DNA of 64,000 bases from Zoroaster sp. YZ-2022 (lineage: Eukaryota; Echinodermata; Asteroidea; Forcipulatida; Zoroasteridae). The notes below the pieces were generated by a model. It had not been told where the DNA came from and searched no databases. It was given only the letters and a program-made list of their open reading frames with translations. Both the position numbers and the translations under genes were made by a program. Below are positions 10,656 through 22,395 of this stretch, one piece after another; position 1 is the first letter of the stretch; the number at the start of each line of letters is the position of its first letter. Where the stretch lies: contig CM055817.1 in assembly GCA_029582265.1 (NCBI GenBank), forward strand, positions 27,894,258-27,958,257. The letters run 5' to 3'.

Positions 10656-11440
10656 AAGTTAATTTATATGGAGTTAATTAATACCAAAACATTATAAAAT
10701 CAATTAAATGTAAAATGTATAATGTTTGTATTAGCTTGATCATATTGAAACTCTAAAACTGTACTATTAATGAACAGCAGCTTATGATGGAGGGGGCATT
10801 TGTTTTTGATGATTTTTGTAATATATTCAGTATGCTATAACAACATAATAATAAACATATGGTGAAATCAAATATGATTTTAGCTCCTATTTTTGTTTTG
10901 GCATTTGAACTATGAATCACTTCATCACATCACCACTGTTGTGAAAATTTTTTGTGACCACTTGTTCGTAAAAACAGCACTCCCCTGGCAATTATTAAAA
11001 AAAAAAAAGGCTAATTTCAGATGGAATGGTCAAAATGTTTGGTTTGCTGAATCAAAGTATCCAAATTAATTGTTTGAGTGGGGGTGCTAGGGGTGATGAT
11101 GCCATTATGATTATGATACAGAATGTTTTCTTGTTGGTAGCCACTGCACAGAGAGCCTAGTCTAGTACCCAAACAGACATTGTTATACTCACTGTGGAGC
11201 AGGTCAAGCACCAGCCTATGTTTGACATGAGCCTCACTATGACCCTCATAGAATTGTGTATACAGAACCAAGATGGCCGACATTTGATAAAGTATTTTTG
11301 GTCATTTTGTTGAAACCTGAAACTCTTTCATCACCCTGTTCTCCTCTAAAAACCTATGAATGACTCATGCATTGCCCATATCCAAGACTGTACATACTTT
11401 GATTTGCAGAGTGAAATTTTTCTTTGTTTCTTTTACTGCA
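10656..11440. other. No gene recognised
   Basis: AT-rich. The open frame on the - strand around 11,017-11,283 has no recognisable domain. Confidence 0.4.
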
Positions 11441-11588
11441 TTAACCCTCCTCAAGGAGGTCAAACCAAAACCAAGTACAGTGTACATACACAGCTCTGTG
11501 TGACTCTGTGGTTTGACCTATTGGCAATGCAATCAAAAATACTCAAGTGAGTGTCTGTGGGTGCCGTGCTGACTGGGCCAAGGGTTAA
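11441..11588. mobile_element. Short TTAA-flanked MITE
   Basis: 148 bp bounded by TTAACCC and GGGTTAA, with GGTCAAACC and GGTTTGACC as subterminal inverted words. No ORF. Confidence 0.55.
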
Positions 11589-11879
11589 ACTATTAAGAAT
11601 TACTTAATTTCTCTTTTCTACGAAGCAGTGTTAGTTATTTTGGAGACAACTTTAACATTTATTTTACAGTTTAAAATTAACCATATCTTAATGAAGATCA
11701 TTCTCAAATGGTATAACATTATCAAAATCATAACTGTAATAAAAATGTAAGCAATTCATGTGCAATCACAGTTATCTTTTGACATATTTTCTGAATGTTT
11801 ATTTCAGTTTCTTAATTACCTTAGAAAGGAAATGCGTGTACAATAAACTGTCAAAACAGAACCTTCATAAAATTGCACA

Positions 11880-12265
11880 TTAACCCTAACCACCCTGAAT
11901 CCATCAAAATCCATCCCCCTGTATTGGAAGATTTTGGCGGATTCAGGATACCCACATTGAGCATGTGGCGGATTTTGATGGATTCAGGATTTCAATAGTT
12001 TTTAACTGCTTGGTCATGTTGGTTGATGGATTATAGTTACATGTACTGTATATGTTAGATTTTGATGGATTCTATGCAGCAACATACTATACAAATTTTC
12101 ATGTGAGCATGGTATCCTGAATCCGCCAAAATCCACCAAAAATTTAGTGGTGGATTTGGCGGATTCAGGATATGTCCAATATCTACACTGGCGGATTCTG
12201 ATGGATTCAGGACACCAGCATTTTGTGTGTGACAAAATTGGTGGATTCAGGATACTTTCTAGTAA
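11880..12265. repeat. Degenerate minisatellite of GGCGGATTCAGGATA words
   Basis: The words GGATTCAGGAT, TTTGATGGATTC and TTTGGCGGATTC recur about eight times, some inverted. The left edge is TTAACCCTAACC, like the MITE at 10,065, so this may be an expanded internal part of a related element. Confidence 0.7.
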
Positions 12266-12327
12266 AAATACCCATGAACGACACAATATTCTGTAACTCC
12301 CAACATGTTTATTTATTCCTTGTTTCA

Positions 12328-12632
12328 TTTAAACGAAATGTACAACATTGGTATTTGGAAATATATGTGTTTATCTAACCCTCTGGGTTTCAAGAAATCA
12401 TACAACTAACTTGTGAAACTTTCGTCCCACCAGGTCCCCATGTTTTTCAGAAAGAAAAACAAGAAAAGACAAAAACCCACGTCAATTGTGTTTTTCTCTA
12501 AGATAAATACACTTCAGACAATACTTTCTCAGGGTGCTTGATGCCAGAACCATACTCACATCAAGTAAATCTTTTAAATAATTCATCCATTTTAAAATTT
12601 GATAATTACCAATGTTGTACCTTCCCTTTAAA
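12328..12632. mobile_element. MITE with TTTAAA termini
   Basis: 305 bp. The left end reads TTTAAACGAAATGTACAACA then TTGGTA. The right end is its inverse, TACCAATGTTGTACCTTCCC then TTTAAA. Related single ends occur near 7093, 7661, 8192, 24,621 and 28,322. Confidence 0.7.
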
Positions 12633-13214
12633 CCCCCTGAAGACTACATATTTGTAAAAAAATAAATAATTGTGTACATCTATTAAGATCAAGTACAATG
12701 GTAATAAACCAACTTGTGAAATATTCAGTTATGTGGGTTGAAATATTAAGAAGATGCTTCAAGCAGGTGTTGATAATCGACCCATTTCCATGTTAGAAAG
12801 GTAATGTCATAATTGAACTAAATAATACACATCTTATTATCTGAACTGGTAAAATATTGTAAGTATTTTATTTGACCCCTTAGGTCTTGCATTCACAAAA
12901 GCCTCACTGGGGTAAAACAAAATGTCTTTCATTTTAATTTAAAAATGTTTCTGTCGCCTTTGCAATGGACAAAATCATCTCAGTATTGGCCAAAAATTAT
13001 GTCAATCACACTAGCGCTGTCGTATAAGTAAAAGTAAGCTGTCGTAAAAGTAAACATAAGATTGGCCATCTCTAATTATAGCCCCATCTTTCTGGCCTAT
13101 ATGACAATTGTAACTATGTCGGTCAGGTGCTTGGCTTTTATACAGATGGCATGACCGAGATTTCCAGCAAGGATAAGGGTGGGCGGGGACTATGGCCAAA
13201 CCTTGATAAGTGTA
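12633..13214. other. No gene recognised
   Basis: No motif in either strand. The open frames near 13,011-13,220 are short and unsupported. Confidence 0.4.
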
Positions 13215-13480
13215 TTCCATTGAATGGTATTTGATACAAATTCACATCAAGTCAGTTTGGAAAGAATGTCGAACCCAACCGCCACTTGTGCAGTGTCTAA
13301 GCATACGACAAAATGGTCTACATCTCACTGGATGTGCATACATTCTTGGTTCTAAAGAATTTTGGAGAATTACTAACGAGGTTTTAAACCGTGGAAAGTC
13401 TCCAATTCCAACTCTTGACAATAGACCAGAAATTCTAACATCTTCCTCCGACAAAGCTTCTCTGCTCGCCAAGTTATTTA
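13215..13480 (+). pseudogene. LINE ORF2 scrap (linker between endonuclease and RT)
   Basis: The frame contains FWRITNEVLNRGKSPIPTL, followed by LTSSSDKASLLAKLF. CR1/Jockey-like LINEs carry the same FWRx(2)NxVLNxGKSxIPxL and SDKAxLFAxxFS words upstream of the RT domain. Neither the endonuclease nor the RT palm is present. The fragment breaks into a GTT microsatellite. Confidence 0.7.
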
Positions 13481-13491
13481 TTATTATTATT

Positions 13492-13533
<42 letters not shown>

Positions 13534-13536
13534 ATT
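13481..13536. repeat. (TTA)n/(GTT)n microsatellite
   Basis: A short ATT run followed by about fourteen GTT units. It accounts for the poly-Thr and poly-Val open frames on both strands. Confidence 0.95.
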
Positions 13537-13734
13537 AAAGCGTAGTGGCATAATACATAATCAAGAAGGTGTCGCTGGGTTTCGGGGCAGGGAACCTGGG
13601 ATGGACTCAATCACAATTTTATGTAATTAAAATTAACTAATTTAAATGATTAATTTAAATCAATTTGGCCCTTATTAATTATCTGCTAATTTATGTAATT
13701 GATATATTTTTTAATTACTGTTTCAGAGTAAACC

Positions 13735-15080
13735 TGTTCAGAAGAATCTATCCTATACGTTCGGGTTCAAATCCTTCTCCTAAAACTTAATTTTTTGACC
13801 AATGTTTATTGCTGCGATTAATCTAAAAGCATTCCTGCTAATTAACAGATGAAGCAACAGTCTAATGGGTAAGCACCCAGACATAGGTACAGTCGACCCT
13901 GGTGCAAATCCCAGCAGTGAAATGACAATTTCTTTTTCCATTTTAATTGGTTACGCAATCATGATTTATTTTAAGTAATTTAAAATTCAACTCCAAACAT
14001 CAAAAGGATTGGTGGCGCAATCCAGAGTTCCTGGGGTTTCGGTGCTGGAGATCTGGGTTCGAAACCCAGATGAACCAACGGTCTAATGTTAAGGCCACAA
14101 AGTTTGGTACAAGCGAATCCCAGCACTGGTCTGCCGTATTTCTTTTCCATTTTAAGTGGTTTTTCTGTCACGGTTTAGAATTAAATTCAATTCTAAATCG
14201 AATTAAATTCAGATCTAAATATCAAAAGGATTGGTGGAGCAATCAATTAGTATTGAGTTTCGATGCGAGCGACCCGAGTTCGAATCCTACTTGTCCCAAT
14301 ATTATATTTTTAATTAATTACGCAATCACGTTTTATTTATAAGTAGTATTAAATTCATACACATATACCAAGAGGAATCGTGGCGCAATCCAGTGGTGCT
14401 GGGTTTCGGTGCAAGAGACCTGGGTTCGAAACCCAGTGGCGACAGTGTTTTCGTTTTGAATGATTACGCAATCACGTTTTATTTATAAGTAGTATTAAAT
14501 TCGCCATTTATCAAGAGGATTGGTAGCGCAATCTGTGACCGCTGTGCTGCGGTCCAGGCGAACCGGGTTCAAAACACTTTAGCGCCATTGCTTTAGTTTT
14601 AAATAATTACGCAATCACGTTTTATTTATAAGTAGTATTGAATTCAACTGCACATACCAAGAGGATTGGTGGCGCAATCTGTTGGCACTGTGTTGCGGTC
14701 CAGGCGAACCGGGTTCGAAAAAGCACCGGGTTCGAAACACTTTGGCGCCATTGCTTTAGTTTTAAATAATTACGCAATCACGTTTTATTTATAAGTAGTA
14801 TTGAATTGAACTGCACATACCAAGAGGAATCTTGGCGCAATCCAGTGGTACTGGGTTTCGGTGCAGGAGACCTGGGTTCGAAACCCAGTGGCCACAATGT
14901 TTTAGTTTTGAATGATTACGCAATCAAGATTTATTTAAGTAGTTTTAAATTCAACTCCAAATACCAACTCCAAATACCAACAGGATAAATGGCGCAAGCC
15001 GTTAGTCCACTGGTCTGTCAATTGCGGCAGTTCCAGGCTGGTACGTCCGGGTTCGAATCCTGCTCCTGAAACACAGAGAC
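13735..15080 (+). repeat. Left array of about ten tRNA-like modules
   Basis: The modules repeat every ~135-160 bp. They start near 13,735, 13,855, 14,005, 14,085, 14,225, 14,375, 14,515, 14,660, 14,818 and 14,978. Most carry an A-box-like TGGCGCAATCC and, about 40 nt later, a perfect or near-perfect B box GGTTCGAAACC. The best ones have a 5-bp T stem (CTGGG/CCCAG) with a 7-nt loop and a pairable D stem (GCGC/GTGC). They are separated by a conserved spacer, ATTACGCAATCACGTTTTAT then TTATAAGTAGTATT. Anticodon loops lack the usual U33 and acceptor stems are poor, so these are tRNA-like or SINE-head-like sequences, not normal tRNA genes. Confidence 0.7.
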
Positions 15081-15297
15081 ATGGCAGCTGCTGGCTGCGG
15101 CAATGGCTTGGGGACCGCCATGTCTCCCCTGAAGGTTAGAGCGTGGAGGAAATGTACGGACGGGGGAGAAAAGGAGGGACCGGGAGGGTAGCGACCTCCC
15201 AGAAGGGTGCTAAGGTGATCACCATGCCGGGGTGTCCCGGACTTTGAGTCATCCTAATACCTGGTCGACACTCTGACTAACTCTCCGGACTTTTTTA

Positions 15298-15652
15298 CCG
15301 TATGCGTATGCGTATGCGTATGCGTATGCGTATGCGTATGCGTATGCGTATGCGTATGCGTATGCGTATGCGTATGCGTATGCGTATGCGTATGCGTATG
15401 CGTATGCGTATGCGTATGCGTATGCGTATGCGTATGCGTATGCGTATGCGTATGCGTATGCGTATGCGTATGCGTATGCGTATGCGTATGCGTATGCGTA
15501 TGCGTATGCGTATGCGTATGCGTATGCGTATGCGTGTGCGTGTGCGTGTGCGCGTGCGCGTGCGCGTGCGCGTGCGCGTGCGCGTGCGCGTGCGCGTGCG
15601 TATGCGTATGCGTATGCGTATGCGTATGCGTATGCGTATGCGTATGCGTATA
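15298..15652. repeat. (TATGCG)n microsatellite with CGTGCG variants
   Basis: About 59 hexamer units. Those at roughly 15,534-15,600 are TGTGCG or CGTGCG variants. The alternating purine-pyrimidine hexamer explains the long dipeptide open frames in all frames. It is present only in the left arm of the palindrome. Confidence 0.97.
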
Positions 15653-15654
15653 GA

Positions 15655-17868
15655 ACACATTTGAGTCGCCTATCTTTCCAACTTTTTAAGAAAATCAATA
15701 TTTTATGAAAAAATATGGATAAATTTACGAAATTTTATACTAGTCCAAATAGGCTGTAACTTGGTGGCTGTATTCTGCAGACACATTGGTTCATTCTGTG
15801 TAATTTTGAAGCGAATCGGAGACAAATTTTTTTCGAGGTGAAAAAAACGACAATGCTTACCCCTTGTCGTTTTTCCAAATTTGGCCTAAAAATGACATTT
15901 TTTCAAAATGATTAATACTTGCTGGAGAGACGTAACAGAGTGCCTAGAACACATTTGTGGTAATTTGAGTCGCCTATCTTTCCAACTTTTTAAGAAAATC
16001 AATATTTTATGAACAAATATAGGTAACATTTCAAAATTTTAAACTTGTCCAAACAGGCTGTAACTTGGTGGCTGTATTCTGCAGACACATTGGTTCATTC
16101 TGTGTAATTTTGAAGCAAATCGGAGAAAAACAATTTTCGAGGTGAAAAAAACGACAATGCCTACCCTTTGTCGTTTTTTCCAAATTTGGCCTAAAAATGA
16201 CATTTTTTCAAAATGATTAATACTTGCTGGAGAGACGTAACAGAGTGCCTAGAACACATTTGTGGTAATTTGAGTCGCCTATCTTTCCAACTTTTTAAGA
16301 AAATCAATATTTTATGAACAAATATAGGTAAAATTTCAAAATTTTAAACTTGTCCAAACAGGCTGTAACTTGGTGGCTGTATTCTGCAGACACATTGGTT
16401 CATTCTGTGTAATTTTGAAGCAAATCGGAGAAAAAAAATTTTCGAGGTGAAAAAAAACGACAATGCTTACCCTTTGTCGTTTTTTCCAAATTTGGCCTAA
16501 AAATGACATTTTTTCAAAATGATTAATACTTGCTGGAGAGACGTAACAGAGTGCCTAGAACACATTTGTGGTAATTTGAATCGCCTATCTTTCCAACTTT
16601 TTAAGAAAATCAATATTTTATGAACAAATATAGGTAAAATTTCAAAATTTTAAACTTGTCCAAACAGGCTGTAACTTGGTGGCTGTATTCTGCAGACACA
16701 TTGGTTCATTCTGTGTAATTTTGAAGCAAATCGGAGACAATTTTAATTCGAGGTGAAAAAACGACAATGCTTACCCTTTGTCGTTTTTCCAAATTTAACC
16801 TAAAATGACATTTTTCAAAATGATTAATACTTGCTGGAGAGACGTAACAGAGTGCCTAGAACACATTTGTGGTAATTTGAGTCGCCTATCTTTCCAACTT
16901 TTTAAGAAAATCAATATTTTATGAACAAATATAGGTAAAATTTCAAAATTTAAACTTGTCCAAACAGGCTGTAACTTGGTGGCTGTATTCTGCAGACACA
17001 TTGGTTCATTCTGTGTAATTTTGAAGCAAATCGGAGACAATTTTAATTCGAGGTGAAAAAAAACGACAATGCTTACCCTTGTCGTTTTTCCAAATTTGGC
17101 CTAAAAATGACATTTTTTCAAAATGATTAATACTTGCTGGAGAGACGTAACAGAGTGCCTAGAACACATTTGTGATAATTTGAGTCGCCTATCTTTCCAA
17201 CTTTTTAAGAAAATCAATATTTTATGAACAAATATAGGTAAAATTTCAAAATTTTAAACTTGTCCAAACAGGCTGTAACTTGGTGGTTGTATTCTGCAGA
17301 CACATTGGTTCATTCTGTGTAATTTTGAAGCAAATCGGAGAAAAAAAATTTTCCAGGTGAAAAAAAACGACAATGCTTACCCTTTGTCGTTTTTTCCAAA
17401 TTTGGCCTAAAAATGACATTTTTTCAAAATGATTAATACTTGCTGGAGAGACGTAACAGAGTGGCTAGAACACATTTGTGGTAATTTGAATCGCCTATCT
17501 TTCCAACTTTTTAAGAAAATCAATATTTTATGAACAAATATAGGTAAAATTTCAAAATTTTAAACTTGTCCAAACAGGCTGTAACTTGGTGGCTGTATTC
17601 TGCAGACACATTGGTTCATTCTGTGTAATTTTGAAGCAAATCGGAGAAAAAAAAATTTCGAGGATTTCGCCTAAAAATGACAATTTTTCAAAAAGATTAA
17701 TACTTGCTGGAGAGACGTAATAGAGTGCCTAGAACACATTTGTGGTAATTTGAATCGCCTATCTTTCCAACTTTTTAAGAAAATCAATATTTTATGAACA
17801 AATATAGGTAAAATTTCAAAATTTTAAACTTGTCCAAACAGCCTGTAACTTGGTGGCTGTAATTTTAC
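15655..17868 (+). repeat. Satellite array, ~304-bp unit, direct orientation
   Basis: The anchor ACACATTGGTTCATTCTGTG occurs near 15,781, 16,085, 16,390, 16,696, 16,996, 17,300 and 17,606, giving periods of 300-306 bp over about seven copies. Each unit contains TACTTGCTGGAGAGACGTAA and GACAATGCTTACCCTTTGTC, the latter a short internal palindrome. Units are highly similar, suggesting recent homogenisation. No coding potential beyond in-register artefact frames. Confidence 0.95.
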
Positions 17869-19575
17869 CCATATTTTCCATAAAATATTGATTTTCTTAA
17901 AAAGTTGGAAAGATAGGCGACTCAAATAACCACAAATGTGTTCTAGGCACTCTGTTACGTCTCTCCAGCAAGTATTAATCTTTTTGAAAAAATGAAATTT
18001 TTAGGCCAAATTTGGAAAAAACGACAAGGGGTAAGCATTGCCGTTTTTTTCACCTCGAAAAAAAATTGTCTCCGATTCGCTTCAAATTTACACAGAATGA
18101 ACCAATGTGTCTGCAGAATACAGCCACCGAGTTACAGCCTATTTGGACTAGTTTAAAATTTCGTAATTTTACCCATATTTTTCATAAAATATTGATTTTC
18201 TTAAAAAGTTGGAATGACAGGCGACTCAAATTACGAAAAATGGGTTCTAGGCACTCTGTTACGTCTCTCCAGCAAGTATCAAGCATTTTGAAAAAATGTC
18301 ATTTTTAGGCCAAATTTGGAAAAAACGACAATGCTTACGCATTGTCGTTTTTTTTCACCTCGAAAAAAAATTGTCTCCGATTCGCTTCAAATTTACACAG
18401 AATGAACCAATGTGTCTGCACAATACAGCTACCGAGTTACAGCCTATTTGGACTAGTTTAAAATTTCGTAATTTTACCCATATTTTTCATAAAATATTGA
18501 TTTTCTTAAAAAGTTGGAATGATAGGCGACTCAAATTATGAAAAATGGGTTCTAGGCACTCTATTACGTCTCTCCAGCAAGTATCAAGCATTTTGAAAAA
18601 ATGTAATTTTTATGCCAAATTTTGAAAAAACGACAAGGGGTAATCAAATTTACACAGAATGAACCAATGTGTCTGCAGAATACAGCCACCGAGTTACAGC
18701 CTATTTGGACTAGTTTAAAATTTGGTAATTTTACCCATATTTTTCATAAAATATTGATTTTCTTAAAAAGTTGGAATGACAGGCGACTCAAATTACGAAA
18801 AATGGGTTCTAGGCACTCTATTACGTCTCTCCAGCAAGTATCAAGCATTTTGAAAAAATGTCATTTTTAGGCCAAATTTGGAAAAAACGACAATGCTTAC
18901 GCATTGTCGTTTGTTTTCACCTCGAAATAAAATTGTCTCCGATTCGCTTCAAATTTACACAGAATGAACCTCTGTGTCTGCAGAATACAGCCACCGAGTT
19001 ACAGCCTATTTGGACTAGTTTAAAATTTCGTAATTTTTAGGCATTGTCGTTTTTTTCACCTCGAAAAAAAATTGTCTCCGATTCGCTTCAAATTTACACA
19101 GAATGAACCAATGTGTCTGCACAATACAGCTACCGAGTTACAGCCTATTTGGACTAGTTTAAAATTTCGTAATTTTACCCATATTTTTCATAAAATATTG
19201 ATTTTCTTAAAAAGTTGGAATGATAGGCGACTCAAATTACGAAAAATGGGTTCTAGGCACTCTATTACGTCTCTCCAGCAAGTATCAAGCATTTTGAAAA
19301 AATGTAATTTTTAGGCCAAATTTGGAAAAAACGACAAGGGGGGTAAACATTGTCGCTTCAAATTTACACAGAATGAACCAATGTGTCTGCAGAATACAGC
19401 CACCGAGTTACAGCCTATTTGGACTAGTTTAAAATTTCTTAATTTTATCCATATTTTTTCATAAAATATTGATTTTATTTTTAAAGTTGGAAAGATAGGC
19501 GACTCAAATTACGAAAAATGGGTTCTAGGCACTCTGTTACGTCTCTCCAGCAAATATCAAGCATTTTGAAAAATA
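17869..19575 (-). repeat. Same satellite, inverted orientation
   Basis: The reverse-complement words (AATGAACCAATGTGTCTGCA and TTACGTCTCTCCAGCAAGTA) recur about six times. The units are more divergent and several are shortened (for example near 18,640 and 19,040). The orientation switches abruptly at ~17,868, where GGTGGCTGTA is followed directly by ATTTTACCCATATTTT. Confidence 0.93.
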
Positions 19576-19857
19576 TTGAGATCTGCACTCTCTCTCAAAA
19601 ATATAATAACATAAATTATTGTATATATATATTGTAAAAAAGTGCGGAGAGTTAGTCAGAGTGTCGACCAGGTATTAGGATGACTCAAAGTCCGGGACAC
19701 CCCGGCATGGTGATCACCTTAGCACCCTTCTGGGAAGTCGCTACCCTCCCGGTCCCTCCTTTTCTCCCCCGTCCGTACATTTCCTCCACGCTCTAACCTT
19801 CAGGGGAGAGACATGGCGGTCCCCAAGCCATTGCCGCAGCCAGCAGCTGCCATGTCT

Positions 19858-22075
19858 CTGTGTTTCAGGAGCAGGATTCGAACCCGGACGTACCAGCCTG
19901 GAACTGCCGCAATTGACAGACCAGTGGACTAACGGCTTGCGCCATTTATCCTGTTGGTATTTGGAGTTGAATTTAAAACTACTTAAATAAATCTTGATTG
20001 CGTAATCATTCAAAACTAAAACATTGTGGCCACTGGGTTTCGAACCCAGGTCTCCTGCACCGAAACCCAGTACCACTGGATTGCGCCAAGATTCCTCTTG
20101 GTATGTGCAGTTCAATTCAATACTACTTATAAATAAAACGTGATTGCGTAATTATTTAAAACTAAAGCAATGGCGCCAAAGTGTTTCGAACCCGGTTCGC
20201 CTGGACCGTAGCACAGCGGTCACAGATTGAGCTACAAATCCTCTTGGTAAATGACGAATTTAATACTACTGATAAATAAAACGTGATTGCGTAATCATTC
20301 AAAACGAAAACATTGTTTGCACTTGGTTTCGAACCCAGTTGTCCTGTACCGAAACCCAGTAACACTGGATTGCGCTATGATTGTTCTTGTTACGTGAAGT
20401 TGAATTCAATACTACTTATAAATAAAACGTGATTGCGTAATTATTTAATACTAAAATAATGGCGCCAAAGTGTTTCGAACCCGGTGCTTTTTCGAACCCG
20501 GTTCGCCTGAACCGCAACACAGTGCCAACAGATTGCGCCACTAATCCTCTGTTTAAATGGCGTTGAATTTAATACTACTTATAAATAAAACGTGATTGCG
20601 TAATCATTCAAAACGAAAACACTGTGGCCATTGGGTTTCGAACCCAGGTCTCTTGCACCGAAACCCAGTACCACTGAATTGCGCCACGATTCCTCTTGGT
20701 ATATGTGTATGAATTTAATACTACTTATAAATAAAACGTGATTGCGTAATTAATTAAAAATATAACATTGGGACAAGTAGAATTCGAACTCGGGTCGCTT
20801 GCATTGAAACTCAATACTAATGGATTGCTCCACCAATCCTTTTGATATTTAGGTTTGAATTTAATTCGATTTAGAGTTGAATTTAATTCTAAACCGTGAC
20901 AGCAAAACCACTTAAAATGGAAAAATGCGGCAGACCAGTGCTGGGATTCGCTTGTCCCAAACTTTGGCGCCTTAACATTAGACCGTTGGTTATCTGCCAT
21001 GGAATGTGAATGATTGGAGATTTATTGCTAGCAACAAGCATTGGTCAAAATAAAACACAAGAACTTTCTAATAAGGGTTCGAACTGCCAGACGTACCAGC
21101 CTAGAAATGTACTGATTGAACTTTCCAGTGTACTACCGGCTTGCACCAACTATCCTGTTTGTATCTGGAGTTGAATTTAAAACTACTTAAATAAATCTTG
21201 ATTGCGTAATCATTCAAAACTAAAACATTGTTGCCACTGTGTTTCGATCCCAGGTCTCCTACACCGAAACCCAGTACCACTGGATTGCGCCAAGATTCCT
21301 CTTGGTACATGTAATTGAATTTAATACTAGTATAAATAAAACAGGATTGCGTAATTATTTAAAATTAAAGAAATGGCGCCACTGGGTTTCGAACCCGGTT
21401 CTTTTTTTAACCCGGTTCGCCTGGACCGCAGTAGATTGCGCCACCAGTAGATTGCGCCACGCAGTAGATTGCGCCACGCAGTAGATTGCGCCACCAATCC
21501 TCTGGGTAAATGGTGATGAAGTTAATACTACTTATAAATAAAATGTGATTGCTTAATTTTTTTTTTAATATATCAAACCAGTGTACTAACGGCTTGCGCC
21601 ACCTATGTTGTTGGAATCTGGTGTTGTATTTTAAATTACTTAAATAAATCGTGATTGTGTAACCATTGAAAATTAAAAAGTAAAGCGTCATGACACTGTT
21701 GGAACCAGAGTCAGCTGTGCCAAGGTCTTGCGCCTTAACCATTAAACTGTTGCTTCATCTTATATTTAATAGGAATGATTGGAGATTCAATGAAGACAAC
21801 AACCATTGGTCAAACAAATAAAAATAAAAAAAGGTCACGAGCAGGATTCCATAAAAGTGGAACTGTTTGCGATTGATCAAACCAGTGCACTAGTGACTTA
21901 CGCGACCGATTCGTGTTGCGTTCAATTTAATATATTGAAATTTATGAATGGTAATTACGCAAAAGAGAAAACGGAGGTCCACAAAAGACAACTGCGGATT
22001 CGAACTGATGCTCTTTCACCCTGCAGCTGAAACCCAACATGCTATCAATTGGGCCGCCGAATCACTCTCACATGT
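19858..22075 (-). repeat. Right array of tRNA-like modules, inverted
   Basis: Read on the - strand this repeats the left array and adds a second round. Modules end near 19,955, 20,100, 20,245, 20,390, 20,550, 20,700, 20,850, 21,000, 21,160, 21,305, 21,500, 21,620, 21,750, 21,920 and 22,070. A higher-order period is visible: the word GAATGATTGGAGATT recurs at ~21,008 and ~21,773, and the long-leader module recurs at 19,868, 21,075 and 21,570. The module near 21,985-22,070 has good A-box (GCCCAATTGATAGCAT) and B-box (GTTCGAATCC) words. As in the left array, I do not call these functional tRNAs. Confidence 0.68.
21428..21502. repeat. Short tandem repeat of an A-box word
   Basis: CAGTAGATTGCGCCAC is repeated four times with 16-19-bp spacing inside one tRNA-like module, amplifying the A-box complement only. 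Confidence 0.85.
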
Positions 22076-22395
22076 GCAACGTTATGTAATGAAATCGCGT
22101 AAATAATTATCATGGGTAAAACTTTATTAACTAATGCGTAATTAACTTAAATGTATTCTGCTCCAGGCAACATTTGATTTAGATAGATTGTGCATAAGGG
22201 CCTTCTTCGATTATAAATATGATAATTGTTTTGAGAACAAATAACTACACAACTATCCTCGAGCCTCAATTTTTGTAAAATAGTAAAACGATTTTACCAT
22301 TGTTACTGCTATCTCTTGTCTGTGTTTTTAAAAGAATAATATGTCAAACATATTCAATAATTATCTGATTTGTTTCAAAATAAATCATACCACAG

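Larger units (their letters stand above)
13735..22075. repeat. ~8.3-kb imperfect palindrome with tRNA-like arms and satellite core
   Basis: The order from the left is: tRNA-like array (13,735-15,080); unique 210-bp spacer (15,081-15,290); (TATGCG)n; satellite in direct orientation (15,655-17,868); satellite inverted (17,869-19,575); inverted copy of the 210-bp spacer (19,641-19,857); inverted tRNA-like array (19,858-22,075). The spacers are near identical: ACCCTTCTGGGAAGTCGCTA on the right is the inverse of the left with one difference. So the arms share recent ancestry at least there. The outermost modules of the two arms align poorly and the right arm is longer. The outer limits are therefore approximate. 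No transposase or other ORF is present. Confidence 0.85.

Noticed and set aside
12014..12328. 104-residue ORF on the - strand
   Set aside because: It lies on the GGATTCAGGAT minisatellite and has no independent support.
13210..13610. Poly-Val and poly-Thr ORFs
   Set aside because: Come from the GTT microsatellite. Only the LINE words upstream are meaningful.
14375..14445. Functional tRNA gene
   Set aside because: The B box and T arm are excellent. The A box lacks its last consensus base, U33 is missing and the acceptor stem does not close, so I annotate a tRNA-like repeat.
15249..15698. Long dipeptide-repeat ORFs (Ala-Tyr, His-Thr, Arg-Ile, Met-Arg) on both strands
   Set aside because: All frames of the (TATGCG)n microsatellite are stop-free, so these are artefacts of a repeat and not proteins.
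18012..19314. Series of similar ~80-98-residue ORFs in the satellite
   Set aside because: They recur because the satellite repeats in register. Units carry frame-breaking indels and no protein signature.
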